Source of the DNA: Methanomassiliicoccales archaeon UBA280
GTDB lineage: Archaea > Thermoplasmatota > Thermoplasmata > SG8-5
Reading direction: 5' to 3'
NCBI GenBank assembly: GCA_002499085.1
Contig: DAKD01000034.1
Location: 25,395 to 48,771, forward strand
Length of the DNA: 23,377 bases
The notes under the pieces are model-generated. The model saw nothing but the letters and a program-made list of their open reading frames with translations. It did not search any database and was not told the origin of the DNA. A program made the position numbers and the translations under genes. Below are positions 15,749 to 22,411 of the stretch, piece by piece. Numbering within the stretch: position 1 is the first letter of the stretch; every line of letters begins with the position of its first letter.

Positions 15749-16677
15749 AGGTAGTCTCCAGCCAGGGAAACCCGGAACTTGCCACTGTCCATGTAGGGGA
15801 ACTTGAGGACGGCTCCAGGATAGAGTTCGTGGAGTCAATACAGCCGCCCCGCAAGATGCAGGAAAAATGGGTCAATGTAATCTCGACCATGGTCGGATGC
15901 CCGGTGGGCTGCAAGATGTGCGATGCCGGAGGTTCTTACCGGCGGGGCTTGACAGCCTTCGAGATGGAGGCCCAGACCGAGTACCTGGCCAGAATGAAAT
16001 TCCCGGACGGGAACGTGACATCCGATATTTGGAAAATCCAGCTTGCCAGGATGGGAGAACCCACGCTCAACCCCAATGTCCTCGACTTCCTGGAGCAGCT
16101 TGGCAATAAGGACCGGAAGAACCTGGTCATCTCCCTTTCCACTGTCGGGCCTTCGCAATGCGCGCCCTTCATCCAGGAACTGAAGAAGCTGAAGGACGCC
16201 TATTTCCCGGGAAGATTCCAACTCCAGTTCTCGGTGCACTCGACAGACGATGAAACGCGCCGCAGGCTGATTCCCGTGAAAGGCCTGGCCCTTCCCGAGA
16301 TTGCGGCCCTCGGGAGATCCTTCCGGTCTCCGGGCGACAGGAAGGTAACGCTCAATTTCATTGTCATGAAGGATGTGGATATAGACCCCGGGAGAATCGC
16401 CACGCTCTTCGATCCGGAAAATTTCCTTATCAAGCTCACGCCTCTGAACCCGACGTACCGGGCGCAGTACCACAAGATACAGCCGGGCTTCGATCCGGAG
16501 AACCCTGAAGCTGTCCGGGGGCTGGTTGCCGGGTTCAGGGAGAAGGGGTTCGAGACCATCCTGAGCATAGGGGAGACTGAGGAGAATGCAATAGGCTCGA
16601 ACTGCGGCCAGTACCTGGAGAGGGCGGAGCTGGGCCATGCAACTCCCTGCCGGGCCGGATTCGGCGGGAGCCGATAA
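15745..16677 (+). CDS. RlmN/Cfr-like radical SAM protein
   Basis: A 310-residue radical SAM protein with the cluster motif C-x3-C-x2-C at Cys52, Cys56 and Cys59 (CPVGCKMC). Several RlmN-type segments follow: ARMGEPTLNPN, VISLSTVG, QFSVHSTDDETRRRLIPV, LNFIVMKDVD and IKLTPLNPT. The C-terminal SNCGQYL has Cys287 where RlmN has its methyl-carrying cysteine. The position of the second RlmN cysteine, seven residues before the cluster, is Val45 here. The N-terminal accessory domain of RlmN is also shorter. The family methylates adenosine in RNA by a two-cysteine mechanism, so loss of one cysteine suggests different chemistry. The start ATG overlaps the stop of the flavoprotein gene (ATGA). Confidence 0.85.
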   Translation: MKVVSSQGNPELATVHVGELEDGSRIEFVESIQPPRKMQEKWVNVISTMVGCPVGCKMCDAGGSYRRGLTAFEMEAQTEYLARMKFPDGNVTSDIWKIQLARMGEPTLNPNVLDFLEQLGNKDRKNLVISLSTVGPSQCAPFIQELKKLKDAYFPGRFQLQFSVHSTDDETRRRLIPVKGLALPEIAALGRSFRSPGDRKVTLNFIVMKDVDIDPGRIATLFDPENFLIKLTPLNPTYRAQYHKIQPGFDPENPEAVRGLVAGFREKGFETILSIGETEENAIGSNCGQYLERAELGHATPCRAGFGGSR

Positions 16678-16767
16678 TAAAAGGTTATTTGCGGAGGACG
16701 AAAATAGAATATTGAGGACTGCCATTCTTCAGTTCAGCCTTAAGCGTTCCTGCTACATTTTTACATA

Positions 16768-16779
16768 ATGTATATATAT
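16768..16779 (+). promoter_or_regulatory. TATA box of the B-box membrane protein gene
   Basis: ATGTATATATAT about 57 bases before the ATG at 16831. A start point near 16800 leaves a leader of about 30 bases carrying the GGAGGG ribosome site at 16820-16825. Confidence 0.55.
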
Positions 16780-16830
16780 ATCTGTTTAATTATGGGGTAT
16801 AATTACCTGAGAATGAAGCGGAGGGAGCAT

Positions 16831-17436
16831 ATGAATGGAGACATTGGAGTAAAGGACCAAGGAATCGGAGTGAAAGTGAAAGGCGGAGGAGCCCCGATGA
16901 TGGGAGGCAGACAGCCTACCAGACTGCCGACGCCGGGCATGTGTTTCTACCACCAGCAGATACCTGCCACCTATGTGTGCAACAAGTGCGGCCGGGCAAT
17001 ATGCCACACATGCGGCCAAAGATTCGGGCCATTGGTGTTCTGCCCGCAGTGCAACCCGTACCCTGGCGGTCCGCCGCCCATGTACCAGGCACCGCCGCCC
17101 CCGCCGCCGCCCCAGTCGAATATGGCCCCTGCCGGAGGCGCGCTGATACTGATTGCTGGAATTCTCGGACTGATAGGCGGAATCTTCCTGTTCGGAATCG
17201 GCGGATTCGGATACGATTACTACTACGATGACGTGTGGGTGGTGTACCTCGCGATCATGTTGATCGAGATAATATTCTCGGTCATAGCCCTCATCGGCAG
17301 CATCTTCGCCATCAACAAATCGAATTTCGCCATTGCCATCATGGGCGGCATATTCGGACTCTTCACCGTGGGGTTCATATTCTCGCTGATCGGGCTCATA
17401 CTTGTGGCCGTATCAAGGAAAGAATTCCCCAGATAA
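16831..17436 (+). CDS. B-box-like zinc-finger membrane protein
   Basis: A 201-residue protein. Residues 1-35 are Gly-rich. A binuclear cysteine/histidine finger follows with ligands Cys38, His41, Cys50, Cys53, Cys58, Cys61, Cys71 and Cys74. This is the C-x2-H ... C-x2-C spacing of B-boxes, which share the cross-braced RING topology. A Pro-rich linker spans about 77-97, and three membrane helices about 103-125, 136-162 and 167-193. The finger probably faces the cytoplasm. I chose the ATG at 16831 because GGAGGG precedes it by 5 bases; upstream in-frame codons run through the promoter. The finger is almost identical in sequence and spacing to that encoded at 19559-19864 in the ubiquitin operon. 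Such proteins also occur in archaea without ubiquitin systems, so the link is suggestive only. Confidence 0.85.
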   Translation: MNGDIGVKDQGIGVKVKGGGAPMMGGRQPTRLPTPGMCFYHQQIPATYVCNKCGRAICHTCGQRFGPLVFCPQCNPYPGGPPPMYQAPPPPPPPQSNMAPAGGALILIAGILGLIGGIFLFGIGGFGYDYYYDDVWVVYLAIMLIEIIFSVIALIGSIFAINKSNFAIAIMGGIFGLFTVGFIFSLIGLILVAVSRKEFPR

Positions 17437-17449
17437 AAAAGAAGGAGAA

Positions 17450-17483
17450 TGGGGAGGGCAGCCTCCCCACCTTTTCTATTTAT
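17450..17483 (+). terminator. Hairpin plus T-rich terminator
   Basis: TGGGGAGG and CCTCCCCA (17450-17457 and 17462-17469) form an 8-bp stem with a GCAG loop, followed by CCTTTTCTATTTATT. It ends the B-box gene unit before the next promoter. Confidence 0.65.
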
Positions 17484-17503
17484 TATTATTGTTTGAGATA
17501 AGC

Positions 17504-17513
17504 AAATTATAAA
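17504..17513 (+). promoter_or_regulatory. TATA box of the repeat surface protein gene
   Basis: AAATTATAAA centres about 26 bases before the ATG at 17535, so a leaderless transcript starting at that ATG is likely. Confidence 0.55.
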
Positions 17514-17534
17514 TCATAGGATGCCATTGTGGGC

Positions 17535-19433
17535 ATGGCGATACAAATGGGTAAGTTGAAATGCATTTTGGCCGTTATGGCGATGACTGCGATGGTGATG
17601 GTCGGTTTCTCGTCAGTGAGTGCTTTTCCGTACAGCGCAACGTACATTTCGTTCGGCTCGACGAATTACGGGTACCTGGATTATCAAGGCGACTCGGATT
17701 ATTACGAGTTCTATGCCAGCAGCGGAACCTCGATACTGATCACATTGACTGACCCGACAAGTGCCGATTATGACATCTATCTGCACAGCTATTCCTCGTC
17801 CGGAAGCCATTACTCGGCCTTGGCATCCAGCACAAGCACGGCCGACACTACGACTTTGACGTATACAATAACATCGACAGATTACTATTACATCGAGATT
17901 TACGCATGGTCATATTCTTCTTACGACTATTCTTATACCGTTTCTCTCAATTACGACACATCAAGCATGTACATTACCGTTACGAACCCCGACTCCTATG
18001 ACTCATGGTACGCCGGAACGTCGTACTACATCCAGTGGGACTATTCGTCGGGTCTGTCCAGCTATGTCAGCATCTCGATCGACACATACCCCTACTCCTC
18101 GTCATATGCCACGAGCATCGACTCGTACACATCCAATGACGGAAGCTATTACTGGACCGTTCCCTCGAGCTATTCATCGGGCACTTATGTCATACGCGTG
18201 GCCGACTACTACTATTCCTCAACTTACTACGACAACAGTGATTCATTCTACATATACGGCAGTTCCTCGAGCCCGTACATCACGGTCACGAACCCAGACT
18301 CCTATGACTCATGGTACGCCGGAACGTCGTACTACATCCAGTGGGACTATTCGTCGGGTCTGTCCAGCTATGTCAGCATCTCGATTGACACATACCCGTA
18401 CTCATCGTCATATGCCACGACCATCGACTCTGCCACATCCAATGACGGAAGCTATTACTGGACCATTCCCTCGAGCTACACATCGGGCACTTATGTCATA
18501 CGCGTGGCCGACTACTACTATGGCTCAACTTACTATGACAACAGTGATTCATTCTACATATACGGCAGTTCCTCGAGCCCGTACATCACGGTCACGAACC
18601 CAGACTCCTATGACTCATGGTACGCCGGAACGTCGTACTACATCCAGTGGGACTATTCGTCGGGACTGTCCAGCTATGTCAGCATCTCGATCGACACATA
18701 TCCATACTCCTCCTCATACGCCACGAGCATCGACTCTTACACATCCAATGACGGAAGCTATTACTGGACCGTTCCCTCGAGCTACACGTCGGGCACTTAT
18801 GTCATACGCGTGGCCGACTACTACTATGGGTCAACTTACTATGACAACAGCGAGTCTTTCTACATATATGGCTCATCCTCCTATTCCTCAATCTCCGTTG
18901 GAGGCACAACATCCGGATATCTTACATCGACTGGAGACTCGGATTGGTATCAGATATATCTCTCATCGGGAGAACAGATAGTCATAGAACTGGACGGCCC
19001 ATATGGCGAGGACTTCGACCTTGACCTTTACGACAGCTCTTACAATACGGTCGCAAGTGGAAGTGCATCGGGCGACGACACAATAACCTATCATGTACCC
19101 ACATCAGGCTATTACTATATCGAGGTCTCGAGTTATTCAGGCACTGGCTACTATGCCCTTTCAAGCCATTACGGGTCTTCAGGCAGTTCGATACCGATTA
19201 TGCTGATCATTATCATCATAGTAATTGTGGTGGTCATCGTCGTCGTTGTCGCAGCCGTGGCGGCGAGCAAGAAAAAGGAGCCATTGCCTCCCCCGACACA
19301 GCCCGGAGCCGACCAGGGCATGTACCAGCAATACGACCCCGCAACCGGGCAGCCGGGACAGGTGACCTTCCAGCAGTGGCAGCCCCCGCCCGGAGGCCAG
19401 CCTCCACAGGGCGGTTATCCCCCCAACCCGTAA
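17535..19433 (+). CDS. Ser/Tyr-rich surface protein: PPC domains, three Kre9-like repeats, C-terminal TM anchor
   Basis: Predicted secreted, membrane-anchored protein of 632 residues. A signal peptide (to about residue 30, ending SSVSA) precedes a PPC-like beta-sandwich (about 33-140, with GDSDYYEFYASSG). Three 102-residue repeats follow at 146-247, 248-349 and 350-451. Each opens ITVTNPDSYDSWYAG, contains an IQWDYSSGLSSYVSI segment and ends with YVIRVADYYY. This pattern is that of Kre9/KNH-type Ig-like domains rich in Ser/Thr. A second PPC-like domain (about 455-553), a membrane helix (about 556-580) and a KKK-flanked cytoplasmic tail rich in Pro, Gln and Gly complete it. I chose the ATG at 17535 from the TATA spacing; a GTG at 17529 and an ATG at 17547 are alternatives. 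It is a likely cell-surface or adhesion protein, and the dense Ser/Thr suggests glycosylation. Confidence 0.85.
   Translation: MAIQMGKLKCILAVMAMTAMVMVGFSSVSAFPYSATYISFGSTNYGYLDYQGDSDYYEFYASSGTSILITLTDPTSADYDIYLHSYSSSGSHYSALASSTSTADTTTLTYTITSTDYYYIEIYAWSYSSYDYSYTVSLNYDTSSMYITVTNPDSYDSWYAGTSYYIQWDYSSGLSSYVSISIDTYPYSSSYATSIDSYTSNDGSYYWTVPSSYSSGTYVIRVADYYYSSTYYDNSDSFYIYGSSSSPYITVTNPDSYDSWYAGTSYYIQWDYSSGLSSYVSISIDTYPYSSSYATTIDSATSNDGSYYWTIPSSYTSGTYVIRVADYYYGSTYYDNSDSFYIYGSSSSPYITVTNPDSYDSWYAGTSYYIQWDYSSGLSSYVSISIDTYPYSSSYATSIDSYTSNDGSYYWTVPSSYTSGTYVIRVADYYYGSTYYDNSESFYIYGSSSYSSISVGGTTSGYLTSTGDSDWYQIYLSSGEQIVIELDGPYGEDFDLDLYDSSYNTVASGSASGDDTITYHVPTSGYYYIEVSSYSGTGYYALSSHYGSSGSSIPIMLIIIIIVIVVVIVVVVAAVAASKKKEPLPPPTQPGADQGMYQQYDPATGQPGQVTFQQWQPPPGGQPPQGGYPPNP
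17970..18887 (+). repeat. Three tandem 306-bp repeats within the surface protein gene
   Basis: Copies begin at 17970, 18276 and 18582, exactly 306 bases apart. Long stretches are identical in all three even at third codon positions, which points to recent duplication or gene conversion. Copy 1 differs most at its start (ATTACCGTTACG against ATCACGGTCACG). Confidence 0.9.
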
Positions 19434-19459
19434 ACTGCAGACCACGATAAGAGGTCACT

Positions 19460-19475
19460 CTGCATTTATTTGCAG
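19460..19475. terminator. Weak convergent terminator candidate
   Basis: CTGCA-TTTATT-TGCAG forms a small stem between the convergent surface-protein gene and the ubiquitin operon. Nothing else is recognisable in 19434-19558. Confidence 0.3.
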
Positions 19476-19558
19476 TGTAACTGGGTGAGTCGATTTGATG
19501 AACAATAGCTGAGGCGAGATTGCTATTCCTGGACAGACGTCAGATTATTACTGACTGG

Positions 19559-19864
19559 TTACCTGCGGCAGTGAGGGCAGAAGGCCAGCGGCCCTATGAA
19601 CGATGAACATGAGTGGCATATTGCACGGCCGCATCTCGAGCAGACATAGGTCGCAGGCAGCTGCTGATGGTAGAAGCACATCCCGGGCATGCTGACGCTG
19701 CGTCTGCTCGTAACCTGTCTATGCTGTATCTGGGGCGTTCTCCTCTGAGGCTGGACTATGCCCCTCTGGATCTTGACCTTGATGTCGGCGCCCAATGAGC
19801 TGCCGCAATTCGAACAGAATGCCGCTCCCTCGGGGTTTTCAACGTTGCATGATTTACACTTCAT
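19559..19864 (-). CDS. Zinc-ribbon plus B-box/RING-like zinc-finger protein, candidate E3
   Basis: Last gene of the ubiquitin operon, 101 residues. An N-terminal zinc ribbon uses Cys3, Cys6, Cys17 and Cys20. After a basic linker comes a finger with eight ligands: Cys63, His66, Cys75, Cys78, Cys83, Cys86, Cys96 and Cys99. The spacing is C-x2-H-x8-C-x2-C-x4-C-x2-C-x9-C-x2-C. B-boxes of this type share the cross-braced fold of RING domains, the E2-binding part of many E3 ligases. Its ATG overlaps the E1 stop (ATGA) and is preceded by GGAGG inside E1, so it is translationally coupled to E1. In the Caldiarchaeum locus a small RING protein occupies the equivalent role. The canonical RING ligand order is not met, so an E3 function is inference. 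A near-copy of the finger is in the membrane protein at 16831-17436. Confidence 0.85.
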   Translation of the reverse strand: MKCKSCNVENPEGAAFCSNCGSSLGADIKVKIQRGIVQPQRRTPQIQHRQVTSRRSVSMPGMCFYHQQLPATYVCSRCGRAICHSCSSFIGPLAFCPHCRR

Positions 19865-20901
19865 TCCTTTCCCTCCGTGTTGACCTTGAATACGTTATGG
19901 GTATTAATTTGTTTTTCACCGCAGACAAAGCATTTCCTGTTCCTGTTGAGCTTAAGGACTGAAAAGTTGTTGGAGCGCATGTCAATGACCAGTATTCCTT
20001 TAAGGGAGGGCTCGCCGATTATCAGTTTCATGGCCTCGTTTGCCTGGACCGAAGCCACGAGGCTGGTGGCAGTCGGATAGGAGGGTATTTTCGGGTCGTC
20101 CATGCCCTGGCAGGGGTTCTTCAGCTCCAGCACCTCGCCGTACTTGTGAAGCGGGATGGTGCATGCAAGGCAGGGGCTGTCGTCCCTGACAACCTGGACC
20201 CTGGCCTGGAGGCCCTTCATCCCGCCGTCGACGAGTGGTATCTTATGGTCACGGGCATATGTGGACAGCCATATCCTTGCCATCATGTTGTCCAATGCGC
20301 TTATCAGCACGTCGGAAGTCAGTTCGTCGTCATTGCACTCCTCGACACGCTTGTTGAATGACTTGACGTTTACATACGGGTACAGCATTCCGATCTTGCC
20401 GGCCAGGGCGGTTGCCTTTCCTTTTCCGATATCGTCCCTGGTGAAGAGCGTCCTGTTCAGGTTGGACATTTCAACTGTGTCGAAGTCGATTATCTTCATG
20501 CTGCCGAACCCGAGAAGGGCCAATGACTTGGCTACTTCGTTCCCCAGCGCTCCCGCGCCCACTATGGTGACGCTGCTCTTCCTAAGCTTGAACTGGCCTT
20601 CTCCGAGCTCAATCATCTGCCTTGCCCAGAGATAATCCACGATCACTATCCTTTCGACATTGTCCTTTGCGATGGACTCTATCTCGGCGTCAGTCATGGA
20701 TTCGACGTCAGTGACAACGTTCTTCTTCTTCTTGTCCGCGAAAATCAGATTGACCAGATTCTCCTCGATATTGAATTTCTCGCATATCCTCTTCTTCAGG
20801 TCCTCGTCGTTTCTGTATTCGATCTCGTGGGATTTCACTGACGGCATGACTGCCAAGATCTTCTTCATGGTTTCCGGCTGCGTCTTCTTTGCGGGCATCA
20901 T
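19861..20901 (-). CDS. E1-like ubiquitin-activating enzyme (ThiF/MoeB/UBA fold)
   Basis: Adenylates the C-terminal Gly of the ubiquitin-like protein and forms a thioester with it. The 346-residue protein has the ATP loop GAGALG (115-120), Asp139 and Asp141 in IIDFD, and the SNLNRTLF segment with Arg150 followed by DIGKGKA. Zinc cysteines are Cys244/Cys247 (CLAC) and Cys324/Cys327 (CFVC). The candidate catalytic Cys264 lies in NPCQGM, the place of the thioester cysteine in MoeB and UBA3. There is one adenylation domain and no C-terminal ubiquitin-fold domain, so it is probably a homodimer like MoeB or UBA5. Residues 12-75 look like a beta-grasp domain placed before the adenylation domain. The start is the first of two adjacent ATGs, overlapping the E2 stop as ATGA, with GGAAGGAT just upstream. 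Its stop overlaps the next gene in the same way. Confidence 0.93.
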   Translation of the reverse strand: MMPAKKTQPETMKKILAVMPSVKSHEIEYRNDEDLKKRICEKFNIEENLVNLIFADKKKKNVVTDVESMTDAEIESIAKDNVERIVIVDYLWARQMIELGEGQFKLRKSSVTIVGAGALGNEVAKSLALLGFGSMKIIDFDTVEMSNLNRTLFTRDDIGKGKATALAGKIGMLYPYVNVKSFNKRVEECNDDELTSDVLISALDNMMARIWLSTYARDHKIPLVDGGMKGLQARVQVVRDDSPCLACTIPLHKYGEVLELKNPCQGMDDPKIPSYPTATSLVASVQANEAMKLIIGEPSLKGILVIDMRSNNFSVLKLNRNRKCFVCGEKQINTHNVFKVNTEGKE

Positions 20902-22100
20902 ATCCTTCCTTGGACATGGCAGAACGGGCATTCTATGAGTTGATTGGCCGAGGTCCTTTCCACGGTGAAGGTGAAGCTGCACGAGGGGCATCTGAGATTG
21001 ATAGTCTCCAATACGGATTCTTGTTCCTCGGGCGAATCCATGTCGATGTCCTCTTCGGTATTTTCCACGGCATCCAAAGGAGGGTCTTGGGACGGAGGCG
21101 GGGGATAACGGCCCCGTTCCGGTTCACCATAACCCGGGGGAGGAGGATACCTGTCCCTGTCAGGGTTACCGTATCCTGGCTGGGGGGGGTACTGGTTGCG
21201 ATCAGGCTCATTGTAACGCGGCTGAGGAGGGTACTGGTCACGGTCACCGTACTGGGGCGGCGGAGGGTATTGCCCCCTCTCCCGGTCCGGATAGCCTGGC
21301 TGGGGGGGGTACTGGTTGCGAACAGGCTCATTGTAACGCGGCTGGGGCGGGTACTGCTCCCGGTCACCGTACGGGGGCGGCGGAGGGTATTGCCCCCTCT
21401 CCCGGTCCGGGTAGCCTGGCTGGGGGGGGTACTGGTTGCGATCAGGCTCATTGTAACGCGGCTGAGGCGGGTACTGGTCCCGGTCATCGTACCGGGGCGG
21501 ATACCTGGTATCGTCCGGGGCATCGTAAGCAGGCGGGCGCGGTGCCTGGGCTTCGGCCATGGGCGGTTCGCTGCGGCCGCCCTCTGACCTCGTGATGGGT
21601 TTGTGAATGTTAATCTGGATTCTCGGCGCTTCCTCCTCCTTGTGGTCCACCCGCCTCTTGGGGAACCCGTGCTTTTTGCAGACCTTCGCCGCAGAGATGC
21701 ATGTGGCGTGCGGATACGTGCTTTCCGGATTCGGGTCAGAGAGCAAAAAGTAGAATGAGTTGATGATGGCCGCAAGCTTCGTGGTCGGGGTCCATCCCTT
21801 TCCCAAAACGCTGACGCAAACCTGGCCTCGCTGATTCGGGATAATGTTGGGATGCGGCGTTTCAGTCAGCCACGTAGCAATGGGCGGTTTGTAGGGATAG
21901 GCAGGGTCCAGCTCCAGCTCGAATGTCTGCCATTTGACGTATTCCGTGAAAGGCCAAACGCCCTGCTTTGCCAGTTCCTTGACCGGGCCCCGCTCGCACC
22001 TGATCATTCCCCTGTACAGGGTCGGTTCGACCATCGTCACAAGCGGAAACTGTTCCTTTAGGTATTTGTATTCAGATTCGAGTTGCTGGGGATCCACCAT
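20898..22100 (-). CDS. E2-like ubiquitin-conjugating enzyme with Tyr/Pro repeat linker and zinc ribbon
   Basis: Takes ubiquitin-like protein from E1 as a thioester and passes it to substrates. Of its 400 residues, about 1-150 are a UBC fold: YPYKPP at 68-73, HPN at 83-85, catalytic Cys95 in GQVCVSVL, Trp103 eight residues after the Cys as in canonical E2s, and SDPNPES at 121-127. HPN and Cys are two residues further apart than in Ubc4/5. Residues about 196-336 are a disordered Tyr/Pro/Arg/Gln linker built on a 40-residue repeat (QYPPQPRYNEP at 209, 249 and 289). An acidic stretch (343-365) precedes a C-terminal zinc ribbon with Cys371, Cys374, Cys391 and Cys394. Most E2s are only the 150-residue core. 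Its start lies within the end of the ubiquitin gene (29-base overlap) and its stop overlaps the E1 start. Confidence 0.93.
   Translation of the reverse strand: MVDPQQLESEYKYLKEQFPLVTMVEPTLYRGMIRCERGPVKELAKQGVWPFTEYVKWQTFELELDPAYPYKPPIATWLTETPHPNIIPNQRGQVCVSVLGKGWTPTTKLAAIINSFYFLLSDPNPESTYPHATCISAAKVCKKHGFPKRRVDHKEEEAPRIQINIHKPITRSEGGRSEPPMAEAQAPRPPAYDAPDDTRYPPRYDDRDQYPPQPRYNEPDRNQYPPQPGYPDRERGQYPPPPPYGDREQYPPQPRYNEPVRNQYPPQPGYPDRERGQYPPPPQYGDRDQYPPQPRYNEPDRNQYPPQPGYGNPDRDRYPPPPGYGEPERGRYPPPPSQDPPLDAVENTEEDIDMDSPEEQESVLETINLRCPSCSFTFTVERTSANQLIECPFCHVQGRI
21070..21525 (-). repeat. 120-bp tandem repeats with C8 tracts in the E2 linker
   Basis: The period is exactly 120 bases; for example, the run of eight G (plus strand) recurs at 21182-21189, 21302-21309 and 21422-21429. 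Units are nearly identical, with partial units on each side. The repeats stay in frame and encode the 40-residue Tyr/Pro motif. The outer limits are approximate. Confidence 0.85.
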
Positions 22101-22344
22101 ATTTACCGCCTATGATATCCAGTGGCATCAATGCGATCTGCGCGCTTTCCGATATGCCGAGCTGTGCCACAGTGGCATTTTCGTCCAAAATCTCTCCGCC
22201 GTACATCATCGCGGTCGTGTTCGGGTCTATTCCGAAGGCATTGCAGATTTCGTACTTTATCTCTCCGATTGTGTGAGACGGTAATATGTCTATCTCCGCC
22301 AAGCCAGCTTCTTCCCCTATCGGGGCCTGAATTATTAGTCTCAT
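22072..22344 (-). CDS. Ubiquitin-like modifier precursor
   Basis: A 90-residue beta-grasp protein. The pattern RLIIQAPIG (strand), LAEIDILPSHTIGEIKYEICNAFGI (strand plus helix), TTAMMYGGEILDENATVAQLGI and AQIALMPL (last strand) follows ubiquitin closely, with MMYGGEILDEN in the place of ubiquitin's LIFAGKQLEDG. The tail is DIIGG followed by ten residues, KYGGSPATRI. The di-glycine at 79-80 lies at about the same distance from the last strand as Gly75-Gly76 in ubiquitin; a second Gly-Gly is at 83-84. The precursor therefore needs cleavage before activation, a job for the JAMM protease next door. AGAGGTGA lies 7 bases before the ATG and a TATA box at 22388-22398 starts the operon. The last 29 bases overlap E2. 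Confidence 0.92.
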   Translation of the reverse strand: MRLIIQAPIGEEAGLAEIDILPSHTIGEIKYEICNAFGIDPNTTAMMYGGEILDENATVAQLGISESAQIALMPLDIIGGKYGGSPATRI

Positions 22345-22387
22345 TTTCTTTTCACCTCTGAGATATCTTTTTCTGTATTGTTCTCCA

Positions 22388-22398
22388 GTTTTAAATAT
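22388..22398 (-). promoter_or_regulatory. TATA box of the Ub-E2-E1-zinc-finger operon
   Basis: ATATTTAAAAC on the minus strand, in the 67-base gap between the JAMM stop and the ubiquitin start. The expected start point near 22367 leaves a 23-base leader that contains AGAGGTGA (22352-22359). Confidence 0.6.
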
Positions 22399-22411
22399 GT
22401 TGTCTTGAGTT

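Noticed and set aside
17970..18887. Regular repeats as a CRISPR array
   Set aside because: The units are 306 bases, coding and contiguous, with no spacers. No cas gene is present.
17998..18981. Long 327-codon open frame in an alternative plus frame
   Set aside because: It is the shadow of the 306-base repeats of the surface protein. Its Thr/Arg/Pro-rich translation only mirrors the Ser/Tyr codons and has no start signal.
20889..21587. Plus-strand open frame with Val/Arg/Leu repeats
   Set aside because: It is the antisense reading of the E2 tandem repeats. Its repetitiveness is inherited from them.
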